This document shows positions 11,128 through 17,624 of a stretch of DNA of 64,000 bases, piece after piece. The position numbers and the translations under genes were made by a program. The stretch is from an uncultured SAR86 cluster bacterium (GTDB taxonomy: Bacteria > Pseudomonadota > Gammaproteobacteria > Magnimaribacterales > D2472). Location: assembly GCA_902602185.1 (NCBI GenBank), contig CACKPV010000003.1, positions 62,001-126,000 on the forward strand, read 5' to 3'. Below the pieces are notes generated by a model that worked only from the letters and a program-made list of their open reading frames with translations, was not told the origin of the DNA and searched no databases. Numbering within the stretch: position 1 is the stretch's first letter; each line of letters starts with the position of its first letter.

Positions 11128-11188
11128 ATCGTTCATTCACTCTAAATGTAGCAGTGAACGGAAGTAGGCAGTAGCCGAAGGAACGCAA
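11128..11188 (+). promoter_or_regulatory. glnA-type glutamine riboswitch, aptamer 2
   Basis: This second aptamer lies 20 nt after the first. P1 again pairs CGTTC (11130-11134) with GAACG (11181-11185). P2 is TTCACT/AGTGAA (11136-11141/11153-11158) with an 11-base loop. The conserved strand CGGAAGTAGG follows, P3 is GGC/GCC (11167-11169/11174-11176), and CGAAGGAACGC closes. P2 and P3 differ completely in sequence from aptamer 1 while pairing is kept, which supports structure rather than simple duplication. Downstream, GCGTT at 11237-11241 is complementary to AACGC in this P1, a possible switching partner. Confidence 0.88.
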
Positions 11189-11251
11189 CCCGTTAAATTC
11201 AGTCGAGTTTGACTCTTGATCCTGCAGATAAAAGATGCGTTAAATTAATTA

Positions 11252-11295
11252 GAGCAAACTTTGTTTGCATAATTCTGTGTTGGCACAGTTTGTTC
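11252..11295 (+). promoter_or_regulatory. Candidate expression platform: mutually exclusive hairpins before the porin start
   Basis: GCAAAC (11254-11259) pairs with GTTTGC (11263-11268) in a tight hairpin, and CTGTG/CACAG (11275-11279/11284-11288) forms a second. Alternatively GAGCAAAC (11252-11259) pairs over eight positions (one G-U) with GTTTGTTC (11288-11295). The two folds exclude each other and end ten nt before the GGAG ribosome site of the porin gene, so they could control termination or ribosome access. This is inferred from complementarity only. Confidence 0.45.
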
Positions 11296-11314
11296 TGCTT
11301 TATTGGAGAAAATT

Positions 11315-11920
11315 ATGAAAAGATTTTTATTATTTTCATTAATTTCTGCTCTGACACTGCCATCTTTTGCAAGTGTTAGTGCGAATGTTACTTTTGCTAC
11401 AGACTATATCTGGAGGGGAATGACACAAACTGGTGGTGATCCAGCTGTTTCAGGTGGATTTGACTACGCAGCAGATTCTGGTTTTTATGCCGGTATCTGG
11501 GGTTCTAATGTTAATTTCAATATCGATGGTGCTGGTAGTGAATTAGATGTTTACTTTGGCTATGCTTTTGAAACCGAAGGTGGTCTGGGTGTTGATATTA
11601 ACTATGTTGACTTTACTTATCCTGGAGATTCGAGCCTTGATTTTCAAGAAATCGGAGTTGGGTTAAGTTATGGAGACTTTGGTTTTGGTTATTACTCTGG
11701 CCAAGATGGTGCTGCTGATTATATGGATTTCTCATATGGTTTGGGGGATTTTTCATTTTATTACGGTGACTATGATACCTATGGAACTAACTTTGCTTTA
11801 GGATATGGATTTGCTTGCGGATCTTATGATTGTGGATTAGCTTATACTGATTTTAGTTCTGATTCTGTTGATTTAATGGATGAAGATGCAGTTGTTTTTT
11901 CAGTATCAGCAAGTTTTTAA
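11315..11920 (+). CDS. TorF-family putative porin
   Basis: A 201-residue outer-membrane protein. It has a signal peptide ending PSFA-S and a barrel of alternating aromatic strands rich in YxGxYxxxD, starting with ANVTFATDYIWRGMTQTGGD, the hallmark of this family, and ending in a C-terminal Phe. Start ATG at 11315 is chosen over the in-frame TTG at 11303 because GGAG at 11305-11308 lies six nt before it. It is the first gene after the tandem glutamine riboswitch and is followed by glnK and amtB, an arrangement seen in other proteobacteria, so it is likely the outer-membrane route for ammonium or another small nitrogen source. The substrate is inference. Confidence 0.85.
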   Translation: MKRFLLFSLISALTLPSFASVSANVTFATDYIWRGMTQTGGDPAVSGGFDYAADSGFYAGIWGSNVNFNIDGAGSELDVYFGYAFETEGGLGVDINYVDFTYPGDSSLDFQEIGVGLSYGDFGFGYYSGQDGAADYMDFSYGLGDFSFYYGDYDTYGTNFALGYGFACGSYDCGLAYTDFSSDSVDLMDEDAVVFSVSASF

Positions 11921-11930
11921 ATAAATCTTA

Positions 11931-12269
11931 ATGAAATTAGTGACTGCAATTATTCAACCCTCGATGTTAATAAAGGTTAGAGAAGCTCTTGTTTCCAATG
12001 AGATAATTGGTCTTACAGTTACTCAAGTAAACGGGTATGGTCGACAAACTGGGCAAACTAAAGTTTACAAGGGTGCTGAATATAGAGTTGATACTCTGCC
12101 AAAAATTAAAATTGAATGTTTGGTTGATGATGCAGACTTAGATTTTGTAGTACAAACAATTACAAGTTCTGTCCATACAGGAAACTATGGGGACGGAAAA
12201 ATCTTTGTCACTAATATTGAGGAAATAAAAAGAATCAGAACCGGAGAAACTGGCTCTGATGCTATTTAA
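11931..12269 (+). CDS. glnK: Nitrogen regulatory PII protein (GlnK type)
   Basis: A 112-residue trimeric signalling protein that senses ATP/ADP and 2-oxoglutarate and, in the GlnK role, plugs AmtB. It begins MKLVTAIIQPSMLIKVREAL. The T-loop carries Gln39 and the uridylylation site Tyr51 (KVYKGAEYRVD), followed by the TGNYGDGKIFV B-loop and a C-terminal RIRTGETGSDAI. All main functional residues are present, so it should be regulated both by effectors and by GlnD. It is linked 14 nt before amtB, the conserved glnK-amtB pair, and lies 10 nt after the porin gene in the riboswitch-controlled operon. Confidence 0.96.
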   Translation: MKLVTAIIQPSMLIKVREALVSNEIIGLTVTQVNGYGRQTGQTKVYKGAEYRVDTLPKIKIECLVDDADLDFVVQTITSSVHTGNYGDGKIFVTNIEEIKRIRTGETGSDAI

Positions 12270-12283
12270 TTAAAGGAGAAAAA

Positions 12284-13534
12284 ATGGATTTTTTTGAAGT
12301 TCAATTTGCGTTAGACACCTTCTATGCCGTAATGGCTGGTGCACTTGTGATGTGGATGGCAGCTGGTTTTACTATGCTTGAAGCAGGAATGGTTCGTGCA
12401 AAAAATGCATCTGAGATTGTAACTAAGAATCTCGGGTTGTATTCAATAGCATGTATCATGTATTTAACATGTGGTTTTTACCTCATGTACTCATCAGGAG
12501 ATCATTTGAATGGACTCTTGCCAAAAATAGGTTCTCATTGGTCTCTTGCTGTACCTGAAGATACTGTTGCTGCAATGCAATATCAGGCTGAAGATGGTGT
12601 CGGATATTATGCTGAACAAGCAGATTTCTTTTTCCAAGTTGTCTTTGTTGCAACCGCAATGTCGATTGTTTCAGGTGCTGTTGCTGGAAGAATGAAAATG
12701 TTACCTTTCTTTCTATTTGCTGTTGTTTTAACTGGTTTCATTTATCCAATTCAAGGATATTGGAACTGGGGTGAAGGTTTCCTTAACCAAAATGGTTATT
12801 CTGACTATGCAGGTTCTGGAACTGTTCATCTATGTGGTGCTGCTGCTGCCCTAGCTGTGGTAACCGTTTTAGGTGCTCGAAATGGAAAGTATAATTCAGA
12901 TGGAAGTGCAAACTTAATTCCGGGTTCAAATATCCCTATGGCAGCATTGGGTGTATGGATTTTATGGCTGGGTTGGTTTGGATTTAATGGAGGATCTGAA
13001 CTTAAAGTATCTACTGGTGGCAGTGCAATTGCTGTTGCTCAAGTATTTATGAACACTAACCTAGCTGCTACTGGTGGTGTAGTCGCAACACTATTAACTA
13101 GTTTGATAAAAACCGGGAAAATGGATATTACCATGGCTATGAATGGTGCAATTGCAGGTCTTGTTGCTATTACGGCAGGACCAAGTGCTCCTTCAGGTGG
13201 TGAAGCAGTCATCATTGGTGCCGTTGGTGGTGTTATTGTTTATTTTTCAATCTTGTTTTTTGAAAGAACATTAAAGGTTGATGATCCCGTTGGAGCAATT
13301 TCAGCCCACGGAACAGTCGGAATTTATGGTGTCATGGTTGTCCCCCTTACCAGTGATGCTACTTTCGGCGCACAGCTTCTTGGTGTTGTTTTAATAGCAG
13401 GATTTACCTATGGCATGAGCTTGTTAACTATTTATGTAATTAACTTATTCATGCCAATTAGAGCAAGTGATACCGAACAAGAGGTAGGACTTGACTTAAC
13501 GGAGACAGGAGTAGAAGCCTACCCTGACTTTTAA
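12284..13534 (+). CDS. amtB: Ammonium transporter AmtB
   Basis: A 416-residue, eleven-helix inner-membrane ammonium channel/transporter. It has the N-terminal GFTMLEAGMVRAKNASEI, the pore twin-histidine pair in GTVHLCGAAAA (about residue 181) and ISAHGTVGIYG (about residue 341), and GVWILWLGWFGFNGGS between them. There is no N-terminal signal peptide, unlike E. coli AmtB, which is common in other lineages. It follows glnK by 14 nt behind an AAAGGAG ribosome site. Expression should follow the upstream glutamine riboswitch; activity should follow GlnK docking. Confidence 0.97.
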   Translation: MDFFEVQFALDTFYAVMAGALVMWMAAGFTMLEAGMVRAKNASEIVTKNLGLYSIACIMYLTCGFYLMYSSGDHLNGLLPKIGSHWSLAVPEDTVAAMQYQAEDGVGYYAEQADFFFQVVFVATAMSIVSGAVAGRMKMLPFFLFAVVLTGFIYPIQGYWNWGEGFLNQNGYSDYAGSGTVHLCGAAAALAVVTVLGARNGKYNSDGSANLIPGSNIPMAALGVWILWLGWFGFNGGSELKVSTGGSAIAVAQVFMNTNLAATGGVVATLLTSLIKTGKMDITMAMNGAIAGLVAITAGPSAPSGGEAVIIGAVGGVIVYFSILFFERTLKVDDPVGAISAHGTVGIYGVMVVPLTSDATFGAQLLGVVLIAGFTYGMSLLTIYVINLFMPIRASDTEQEVGLDLTETGVEAYPDF

Positions 13535-13538
13535 GAAG

Positions 13539-13606
13539 AACTATTAACTTATTACTCCCTCAAAGTTAATAGTTTGAAAAAGGCCGGTTCTGCCGGCCTT
13601 TTTTTT
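13539..13606 (+). terminator. Tandem hairpins and intrinsic terminator after amtB
   Basis: A 12-bp perfect inverted repeat (AACTATTAACTT at 13539-13550 with AAGTTAATAGTT at 13563-13574) is followed by a GC-rich terminator stem AAGGCCGG/CCGGCCTT (13580-13587/13593-13600) and eight T residues in total at its end. The second hairpin is a textbook terminator for the porin-glnK-amtB operon. Confidence 0.92.
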
Positions 13607-13621
13607 ACACTTTAAAAAGAC

Positions 13622-13843
13622 AAAAAAAAACAGAGCAAATGCTCTGTCTTTTCATTCGAGTTCCTCAGGTGTCTAAAGTGAGATTTCTCTTTAGCTCCTT
13701 GGATGCTATCTCTCCATCCTTGGTGGGTTATAAAGCTATTTTTTATCGTTAACTCTTTATAACGCTTTCACCCTGAGGGCTCTTCCTTCGCTTTCTCTCC
13801 AGTTCTCCGTCTGCAGTTGGTCCCTGGTCGGTCGTCGATAGGT
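13622..13843 (-). ncRNA. Structured small RNA gene of unknown family (RNA A)
   Basis: A non-coding stretch of about 220 nt with its own promoter and terminator, downstream of malate synthase on the same strand. Predicted helices nest as a multibranch fold: an outer 7-bp helix (13663-13669 with 13772-13778) encloses helices of 9 bp (13727-13735/13755-13763), 5 bp (13701-13705/13715-13719) and 6 bp (13673-13678/13689-13694). It ends with stem CAGAGC/GCTCTG, nine U and GUCUUUUU. It is visibly more GC-rich than its flanks and carries eight GGA trinucleotides, one within GAAGGAAGAG, also found in RNA B at 41.7 kb. I do not recognise it as RNase P, 6S, SRP, tmRNA or a known riboswitch. The short frame at 13757-13969 does not look coding. 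Confidence 0.72.
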
Positions 13844-13850
13844 AAAGTTA

Positions 13851-13878
13851 ATATTACTCCTCTTATCAAAAGTGTCAA
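13851..13878 (-). promoter_or_regulatory. Promoter of RNA A
   Basis: On the minus strand a perfect -35 TTGACA (13878-13873), a 16-nt spacer and -10 TAATAT (13856-13851) are followed by TAACTTT and a predicted start near 13843. The block TAATATTAACTTT matches the corresponding block of RNA B at 12 of 13 positions. Confidence 0.7.
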
Positions 13879-13907
13879 CACCTTTAAGAAAAAAAATTAC
13901 ACTTTTT

Positions 13908-16067
13908 TTAAGGGGTAGATTTTTTGGATTCCAAACGCCATTTATGAAGCAGAGGTTCTGTATATCCACTGGGCTGATTTGCTCCTTTTAAAGCTAAATC
14001 TAAAGAAGCTTGAAATGCAAAACCTGAAAAGTTTGAACCCATTTTTTGATAATTAGGGTCATCTTTATTTTGTTCATCAACGATCAAAGCCATTTCTTTA
14101 AAAATATCGATTATTTCCTCTTCTGAGCAAATACCATGATAAAGCCAATTTGAAATATGCTGACTTGAAATCCTGCAAGTTGCTCTATCCTCCATAAGAC
14201 CTACATTATTAATGTCTGGAACTTTTGAGCAGCCAATACCTTGATCAATCCATCTGACTACATACCCAAGAATCCCCTGCGCACTATTTGCTATCTCATT
14301 CCTTATTAAATCTTTATCTAATTCTTCTTTTAGGAGAGGTATTGTTAAGATCTTATCTATATCTGCTAATTGCCGAGAAGAAAGTTCATCTTGTCTAGTT
14401 AACACATCAACTTCATGGTAATGCATTGCATGAAGGGTTGCAGCTGTAGGTGATGGTACCCAAGCACATGTTGCACCAGATAATGGGTGAACTATTTTAT
14501 TCATTAACATTTCTTTCATTTCATCTGGCATTGCCCACATCCCTTTTCCAATTTGAGCTTTACCATTTAACCCGCAACTAATTCCAATATCTACATTCCA
14601 ATCTTCGTAAGCATTAATCCATGCTTGAGATTTCATCTCAGATTTAGGAACCATGGCACCTGCTTCCATGCTTGTATGGATTTCATCACCAGTTCTATCT
14701 AAGAAACCGGTATTTATAAAAATTATTCTTTCTTTAGCCTTTTCAATACAGGATTTAAGATTAATCGTAGTTCTTCTTTCCTCATCCATAATTCCGACTT
14801 TTACAGTATTCTTTTCTAAATTAAAAATCTGTTCAATAGCTTCAAATAAGTCACATGTGAAAGCAACCTCTTCGGAGCCATGCATTTTTGGCTTGACGAT
14901 ATACATACTTTTATTTTTTGAGTTCGATAATGTATTTAGGTTTTTCAAATCATATAGTGAAATACAAATTGTAAACATTGCATCTAAAATACCCTCATAT
15001 ACTTCATCACCATTTTCTAAAATTACTGATGGGTTTTGCATTAAATGTCCTACATTTCTAATAAGCAGAAGGCTTCTCCCAGGAAGAGAAAAAGTATTAC
15101 CTTCAATATCTTTATACTCTCTGTCATCTTTTAAAACTCGTGTTATTTGTTTTCCATTCTTTTTAAATGACTCGGAAAGATCACCCCTCATTAAACCTAA
15201 CCAATTTCTATAGGCAATTACCTTATCTTCTGCATCAACAGCAGCCACAGAATCCTCACAATCTTGAATTGTTGATACAGCAGACTCCAAAATAATATCT
15301 TTAATGTTAGCTTTATCACTCTTACCAACTGGATGATTTGGATCTATTTGAATTTCTACATGAAGTCTATTATTAACTAGGAGTATGCCAGATGGATTAT
15401 CAACATCTCCATTAAATCCTTTAAATTGTTTTTCATCTTCTAAATAAGTGTTTTGATTTTGCTCTGTACGAAAAAGCAATCTTTGATCTTTAATAGAAAT
15501 ATTCGCAATTTCTCCATAACTGAATTCCTTGAGTGGGAAACAGTCATCTAGAAATTGTTTTGAAAAATTAATAACCTTATCCCCTCTTATTTCATTATAT
15601 GGACCCTCTCTCGAAGCTCCTCCATCTTCTGAAATAACATTTGTTCCATAAAGAGCATCATAAAGACTTCCCCATCTTGCATTCGTTGCATTCAGGGCAA
15701 ATCTTGCATTCATAATCGGAACAACAAGCTGAGGACCTGGAATACTCGAGATTTCAGGGTCTGTATTATTAGTTGTAACTGTAAAGTCATCAGGTACTTC
15801 TTCGAGGTATCCTATCTCTTGTAAAAACTTTTTGTATTCATTTAAATCAAAATCATTATTCCTATGCCAAGAAGAAATGTGATCTTGTAACAAAGATCTT
15901 TTAACTAATAAATCTTTATTTCTTTGATGGAATTCCTTTAAAAGATCTTCAAACTTTTCCCAGAACTCATCTAATTTTAGATCAAGTCCTGGTAGCACCT
16001 CGTCTTTAAGAAACTTATCTAAAACAGAATGAATATTGAGACTTCCGCGTTTAATGTAGTTTTTCAT
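13908..16067 (-). CDS. glcB: Malate synthase G
   Basis: A glyoxylate-shunt and glycolate-pathway enzyme that condenses glyoxylate with acetyl-CoA to malate. At 719 residues it has the G-isoform length. Landmarks are ARFALNATNARWGSLYDALYG (about residues 120-140, partial), the VAAVDAEDKVIAYRNWLGL region, GSLLLIRNVGHLM-like RSLLLIRNVGHLM, MKSQAWINAYEDWN, IGKGMWAMPDEM and AWVPSPTAATLHAMHYHEV near the catalytic loop. No isocitrate lyase is in the window. It is followed by a thioesterase gene upstream on the same strand and by RNA A downstream; the RNA lies after the stop codon, so it is not a leader of this gene. Confidence 0.96.
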   Translation of the reverse strand: MKNYIKRGSLNIHSVLDKFLKDEVLPGLDLKLDEFWEKFEDLLKEFHQRNKDLLVKRSLLQDHISSWHRNNDFDLNEYKKFLQEIGYLEEVPDDFTVTTNNTDPEISSIPGPQLVVPIMNARFALNATNARWGSLYDALYGTNVISEDGGASREGPYNEIRGDKVINFSKQFLDDCFPLKEFSYGEIANISIKDQRLLFRTEQNQNTYLEDEKQFKGFNGDVDNPSGILLVNNRLHVEIQIDPNHPVGKSDKANIKDIILESAVSTIQDCEDSVAAVDAEDKVIAYRNWLGLMRGDLSESFKKNGKQITRVLKDDREYKDIEGNTFSLPGRSLLLIRNVGHLMQNPSVILENGDEVYEGILDAMFTICISLYDLKNLNTLSNSKNKSMYIVKPKMHGSEEVAFTCDLFEAIEQIFNLEKNTVKVGIMDEERRTTINLKSCIEKAKERIIFINTGFLDRTGDEIHTSMEAGAMVPKSEMKSQAWINAYEDWNVDIGISCGLNGKAQIGKGMWAMPDEMKEMLMNKIVHPLSGATCAWVPSPTAATLHAMHYHEVDVLTRQDELSSRQLADIDKILTIPLLKEELDKDLIRNEIANSAQGILGYVVRWIDQGIGCSKVPDINNVGLMEDRATCRISSQHISNWLYHGICSEEEIIDIFKEMALIVDEQNKDDPNYQKMGSNFSGFAFQASLDLALKGANQPSGYTEPLLHKWRLESKKSTP

Positions 16068-16088
16068 ATTAATATTTTATCAAAGGTG

Positions 16089-16565
16089 TTAAACGCTTTC
16101 TTTAACTGATAACCTCAAATTAAAAGGAATCCTTCCAAGATTATCATGACTCTGTTTTAAAAATGCTATTGAATTAAAAAAAGAAGTATCCATTTCGATA
16201 ATCTTGCGTAAATTCAAATCAATATGGCCCAATACAGTCTCATAGACAGTGGAAATATTATTTTCTGAATCTAAAAGGCATCCTAATATATGAATACATT
16301 TTTTATTTAAACCAACAATTCTAAAAGAGGGGTATATAAAATCACCTTCAAGAAACTCTTTAAAGTATTTCAAATTTTCTTCTAATGTAAATGAAGAATA
16401 TCCTTTATCAAAATATTCATTATCAAAGCCCATATCTGTATACATTTGACCCCAACACCCATCAAAACATCTGGTGTATGATCCAGTATTCATATGACCG
16501 TTGTAATCACACATTTCTTGAGTAACTAATATTTTTTCACCGTGGTAAGGAAATAAATCTTTCAT
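16089..16565 (-). CDS. Hotdog-fold acyl-CoA thioesterase (4-hydroxybenzoyl-CoA thioesterase-like)
   Basis: A 158-residue soluble protein with the hotdog active-site signature CDYNGHMNTGSYTRCFD at residues about 19-35 (D-x-x-GHMN), followed by a beta-rich segment containing LEENLKYFKEFLEGDFIYPS and ILGCLLDSEN. This layout fits the YbgC/4HBT and carnitine-operon thioesterase groups, which hydrolyse acyl-CoA thioesters. It sits 21 nt upstream of glcB on the same strand and probably shares its transcript. The natural substrate cannot be inferred from sequence. Confidence 0.75.
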   Translation of the reverse strand: MKDLFPYHGEKILVTQEMCDYNGHMNTGSYTRCFDGCWGQMYTDMGFDNEYFDKGYSSFTLEENLKYFKEFLEGDFIYPSFRIVGLNKKCIHILGCLLDSENNISTVYETVLGHIDLNLRKIIEMDTSFFNSIAFLKQSHDNLGRIPFNLRLSVKESV

Positions 16566-16650
16566 CTATCTAAATTTCATCAAACTATAGAGGGTTCTTT
16601 TTAAAATAATTCTTTATTTGTTTTATTAAAGACACCAAAACTCCATGAAT

Positions 16651-16726
16651 TGGAGCGGGAAACGAGGATCGAACTCGCGACCTCAACCTTGGCAAGGTTG
16701 CGCTCTACCAGCTGAGCTATTCCCGC
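16651..16726 (-). tRNA. tRNA-Gly (GCC)
   Basis: A 76-nt cloverleaf on the minus strand: acceptor GCGGGAA/TTCCCGC, D-arm AGCTCAGCTGGTAGAGC, anticodon arm AACCTTGCCAAGGTT with anticodon GCC, and T-arm GCGAGTTCGATCCTCGT. The CCA tail is encoded (16651-16653). Confidence 0.97.
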
Positions 16727-16783
16727 ACAAACGAAGGATTTATTCTAACCTTAAAGGTTGATGAGATAAAGGTAAAATATTTG

Positions 16784-17164
16784 TTAATCATCCCAATCTT
16801 TTTCATCAGATGTATCCTTTCTTGTAATAATTTGCTCGCCTGAAGATTTAGAAATCTTAACAGCATATCTGGATCCTCCCTCACTCTCACTTCCTGACAT
16901 TGTGGAATCTATGAGAGCATCTTTGAAAGGATATTTGCTATCTGCCATCAACTGTTCAAAAAATATCCAAGCATCTTCACAACTCCATCGTCCTGAAAAT
17001 ATTGCTTCAATATATGGAAGACCGTCTATTTCACCTTCCATTATGTCAACTGGACCACCATAACTAAAACATCTGGTTTTTTCTTTGATTTGTGTTTTTA
17101 AGTCAGTTAACAGATCGGAGTTTTTAGAATTGATACAAATATAACCATCTGCAATATTTGCCAT
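16784..17164 (-). CDS. Hypothetical protein, 126 residues
   Basis: A soluble, acidic protein with no signal peptide and no family I recognise. It contains a CFSYGGPVDIMEGEIDGLPY segment and an aromatic stretch SGRWSCEDAWIFFEQLM, and ends in the charged tail DTSDEKDWDD. The ATG follows the upstream stop by one base, so it is co-translated with the signal-peptide protein and the M64 peptidase gene before it. It lies 57 nt upstream of tRNA-Gly on the same strand. Confidence 0.65.
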   Translation of the reverse strand: MANIADGYICINSKNSDLLTDLKTQIKEKTRCFSYGGPVDIMEGEIDGLPYIEAIFSGRWSCEDAWIFFEQLMADSKYPFKDALIDSTMSGSESEGGSRYAVKISKSSGEQIITRKDTSDEKDWDD

Positions 17165-17165
17165 A

Positions 17166-17624
17166 TTACTTAGAGACTCCTCTAAGTCTTTGAATTGCTA
17201 TCTCGTTACTGCCATCCAGCTGGATAACATCTACAAACTTAAATTGCAGGTCATGGGGAATATTGACAGAAAATATGGAGTTTTTATCCAGTCCAAAAAA
17301 ATACCTACTATTTTCAAAACCATGATGTTGAGCCCTTACAAACAGAGGATTACCAATATTTTTTTGGTAAATTTCTTCATTATTATCATCCTTAAAAACA
17401 AGTAGAAAGGATGTTTCAGAAGCATTGTAATTAGGCTGTCGATATTTTAAATTTGGTTGATTTGTTTTTATAGCATCAATCCTAAAGTTACCGTCTTCAA
17501 CTATAAAAGTAATCAGATCAAAGACTGCACCCTTTTGAGATTGTAATATGTATTGTTTTTCATCAAGAGGTTGACTTATAACAACTCCTGAAATTAATAC
17601 CGTTAAAAATAAAAGTTTTTTCAT
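17166..17624 (-). CDS. Exported protein of unknown function, 152 residues
   Basis: It begins MKKLLFLTVLISGVVISQPL, a clear Sec signal peptide, followed by a small beta-rich domain. The ATG at 17624 overlaps the TGA of the M64-type peptidase gene as ATGA; the in-frame TTG at 17639 is less likely. The body contains ENSRYFFGLDKNSIFSVNIP and ends VIQLDGSNEIAIQRLRG. The sequence resembles no family I can name. Its coupling to a secreted metallopeptidase suggests a periplasmic partner or accessory, which is inference. Confidence 0.65.
   Translation of the reverse strand: MKKLLFLTVLISGVVISQPLDEKQYILQSQKGAVFDLITFIVEDGNFRIDAIKTNQPNLKYRQPNYNASETSFLLVFKDDNNEEIYQKNIGNPLFVRAQHHGFENSRYFFGLDKNSIFSVNIPHDLQFKFVDVIQLDGSNEIAIQRLRGVSK

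Noticed and set aside
11104-11130. A third glnA aptamer between the two copies
   Set aside because: Only CGTT/AACG fragments are present; there is no CGGAAGTA or GAAGGAACGC core and no P2.
11276-11300. Sigma-54 promoter TTGGCACAG... before the porin
   Set aside because: The GG and GC elements are 13 nt apart instead of 10, and the site lies inside the leader downstream of the riboswitches.
13650-13830. Glycine riboswitch in RNA A
   Set aside because: Fragments GGAGAG, CGAAGG and CTCAGG occur, and glycine riboswitches control malate synthase in some marine bacteria, but the P2 stem between GGAGAG and CGAAGG is missing, the second half lacks the core, and the RNA is downstream of, not upstream of, the malate synthase gene, with its own promoter and terminator.
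13757-13969. 70-codon minus-strand ORF over RNA A
   Set aside because: It spans the glcB stop and the RNA promoter, has no ribosome site and a composition unlike protein, and is explained by the RNA gene.
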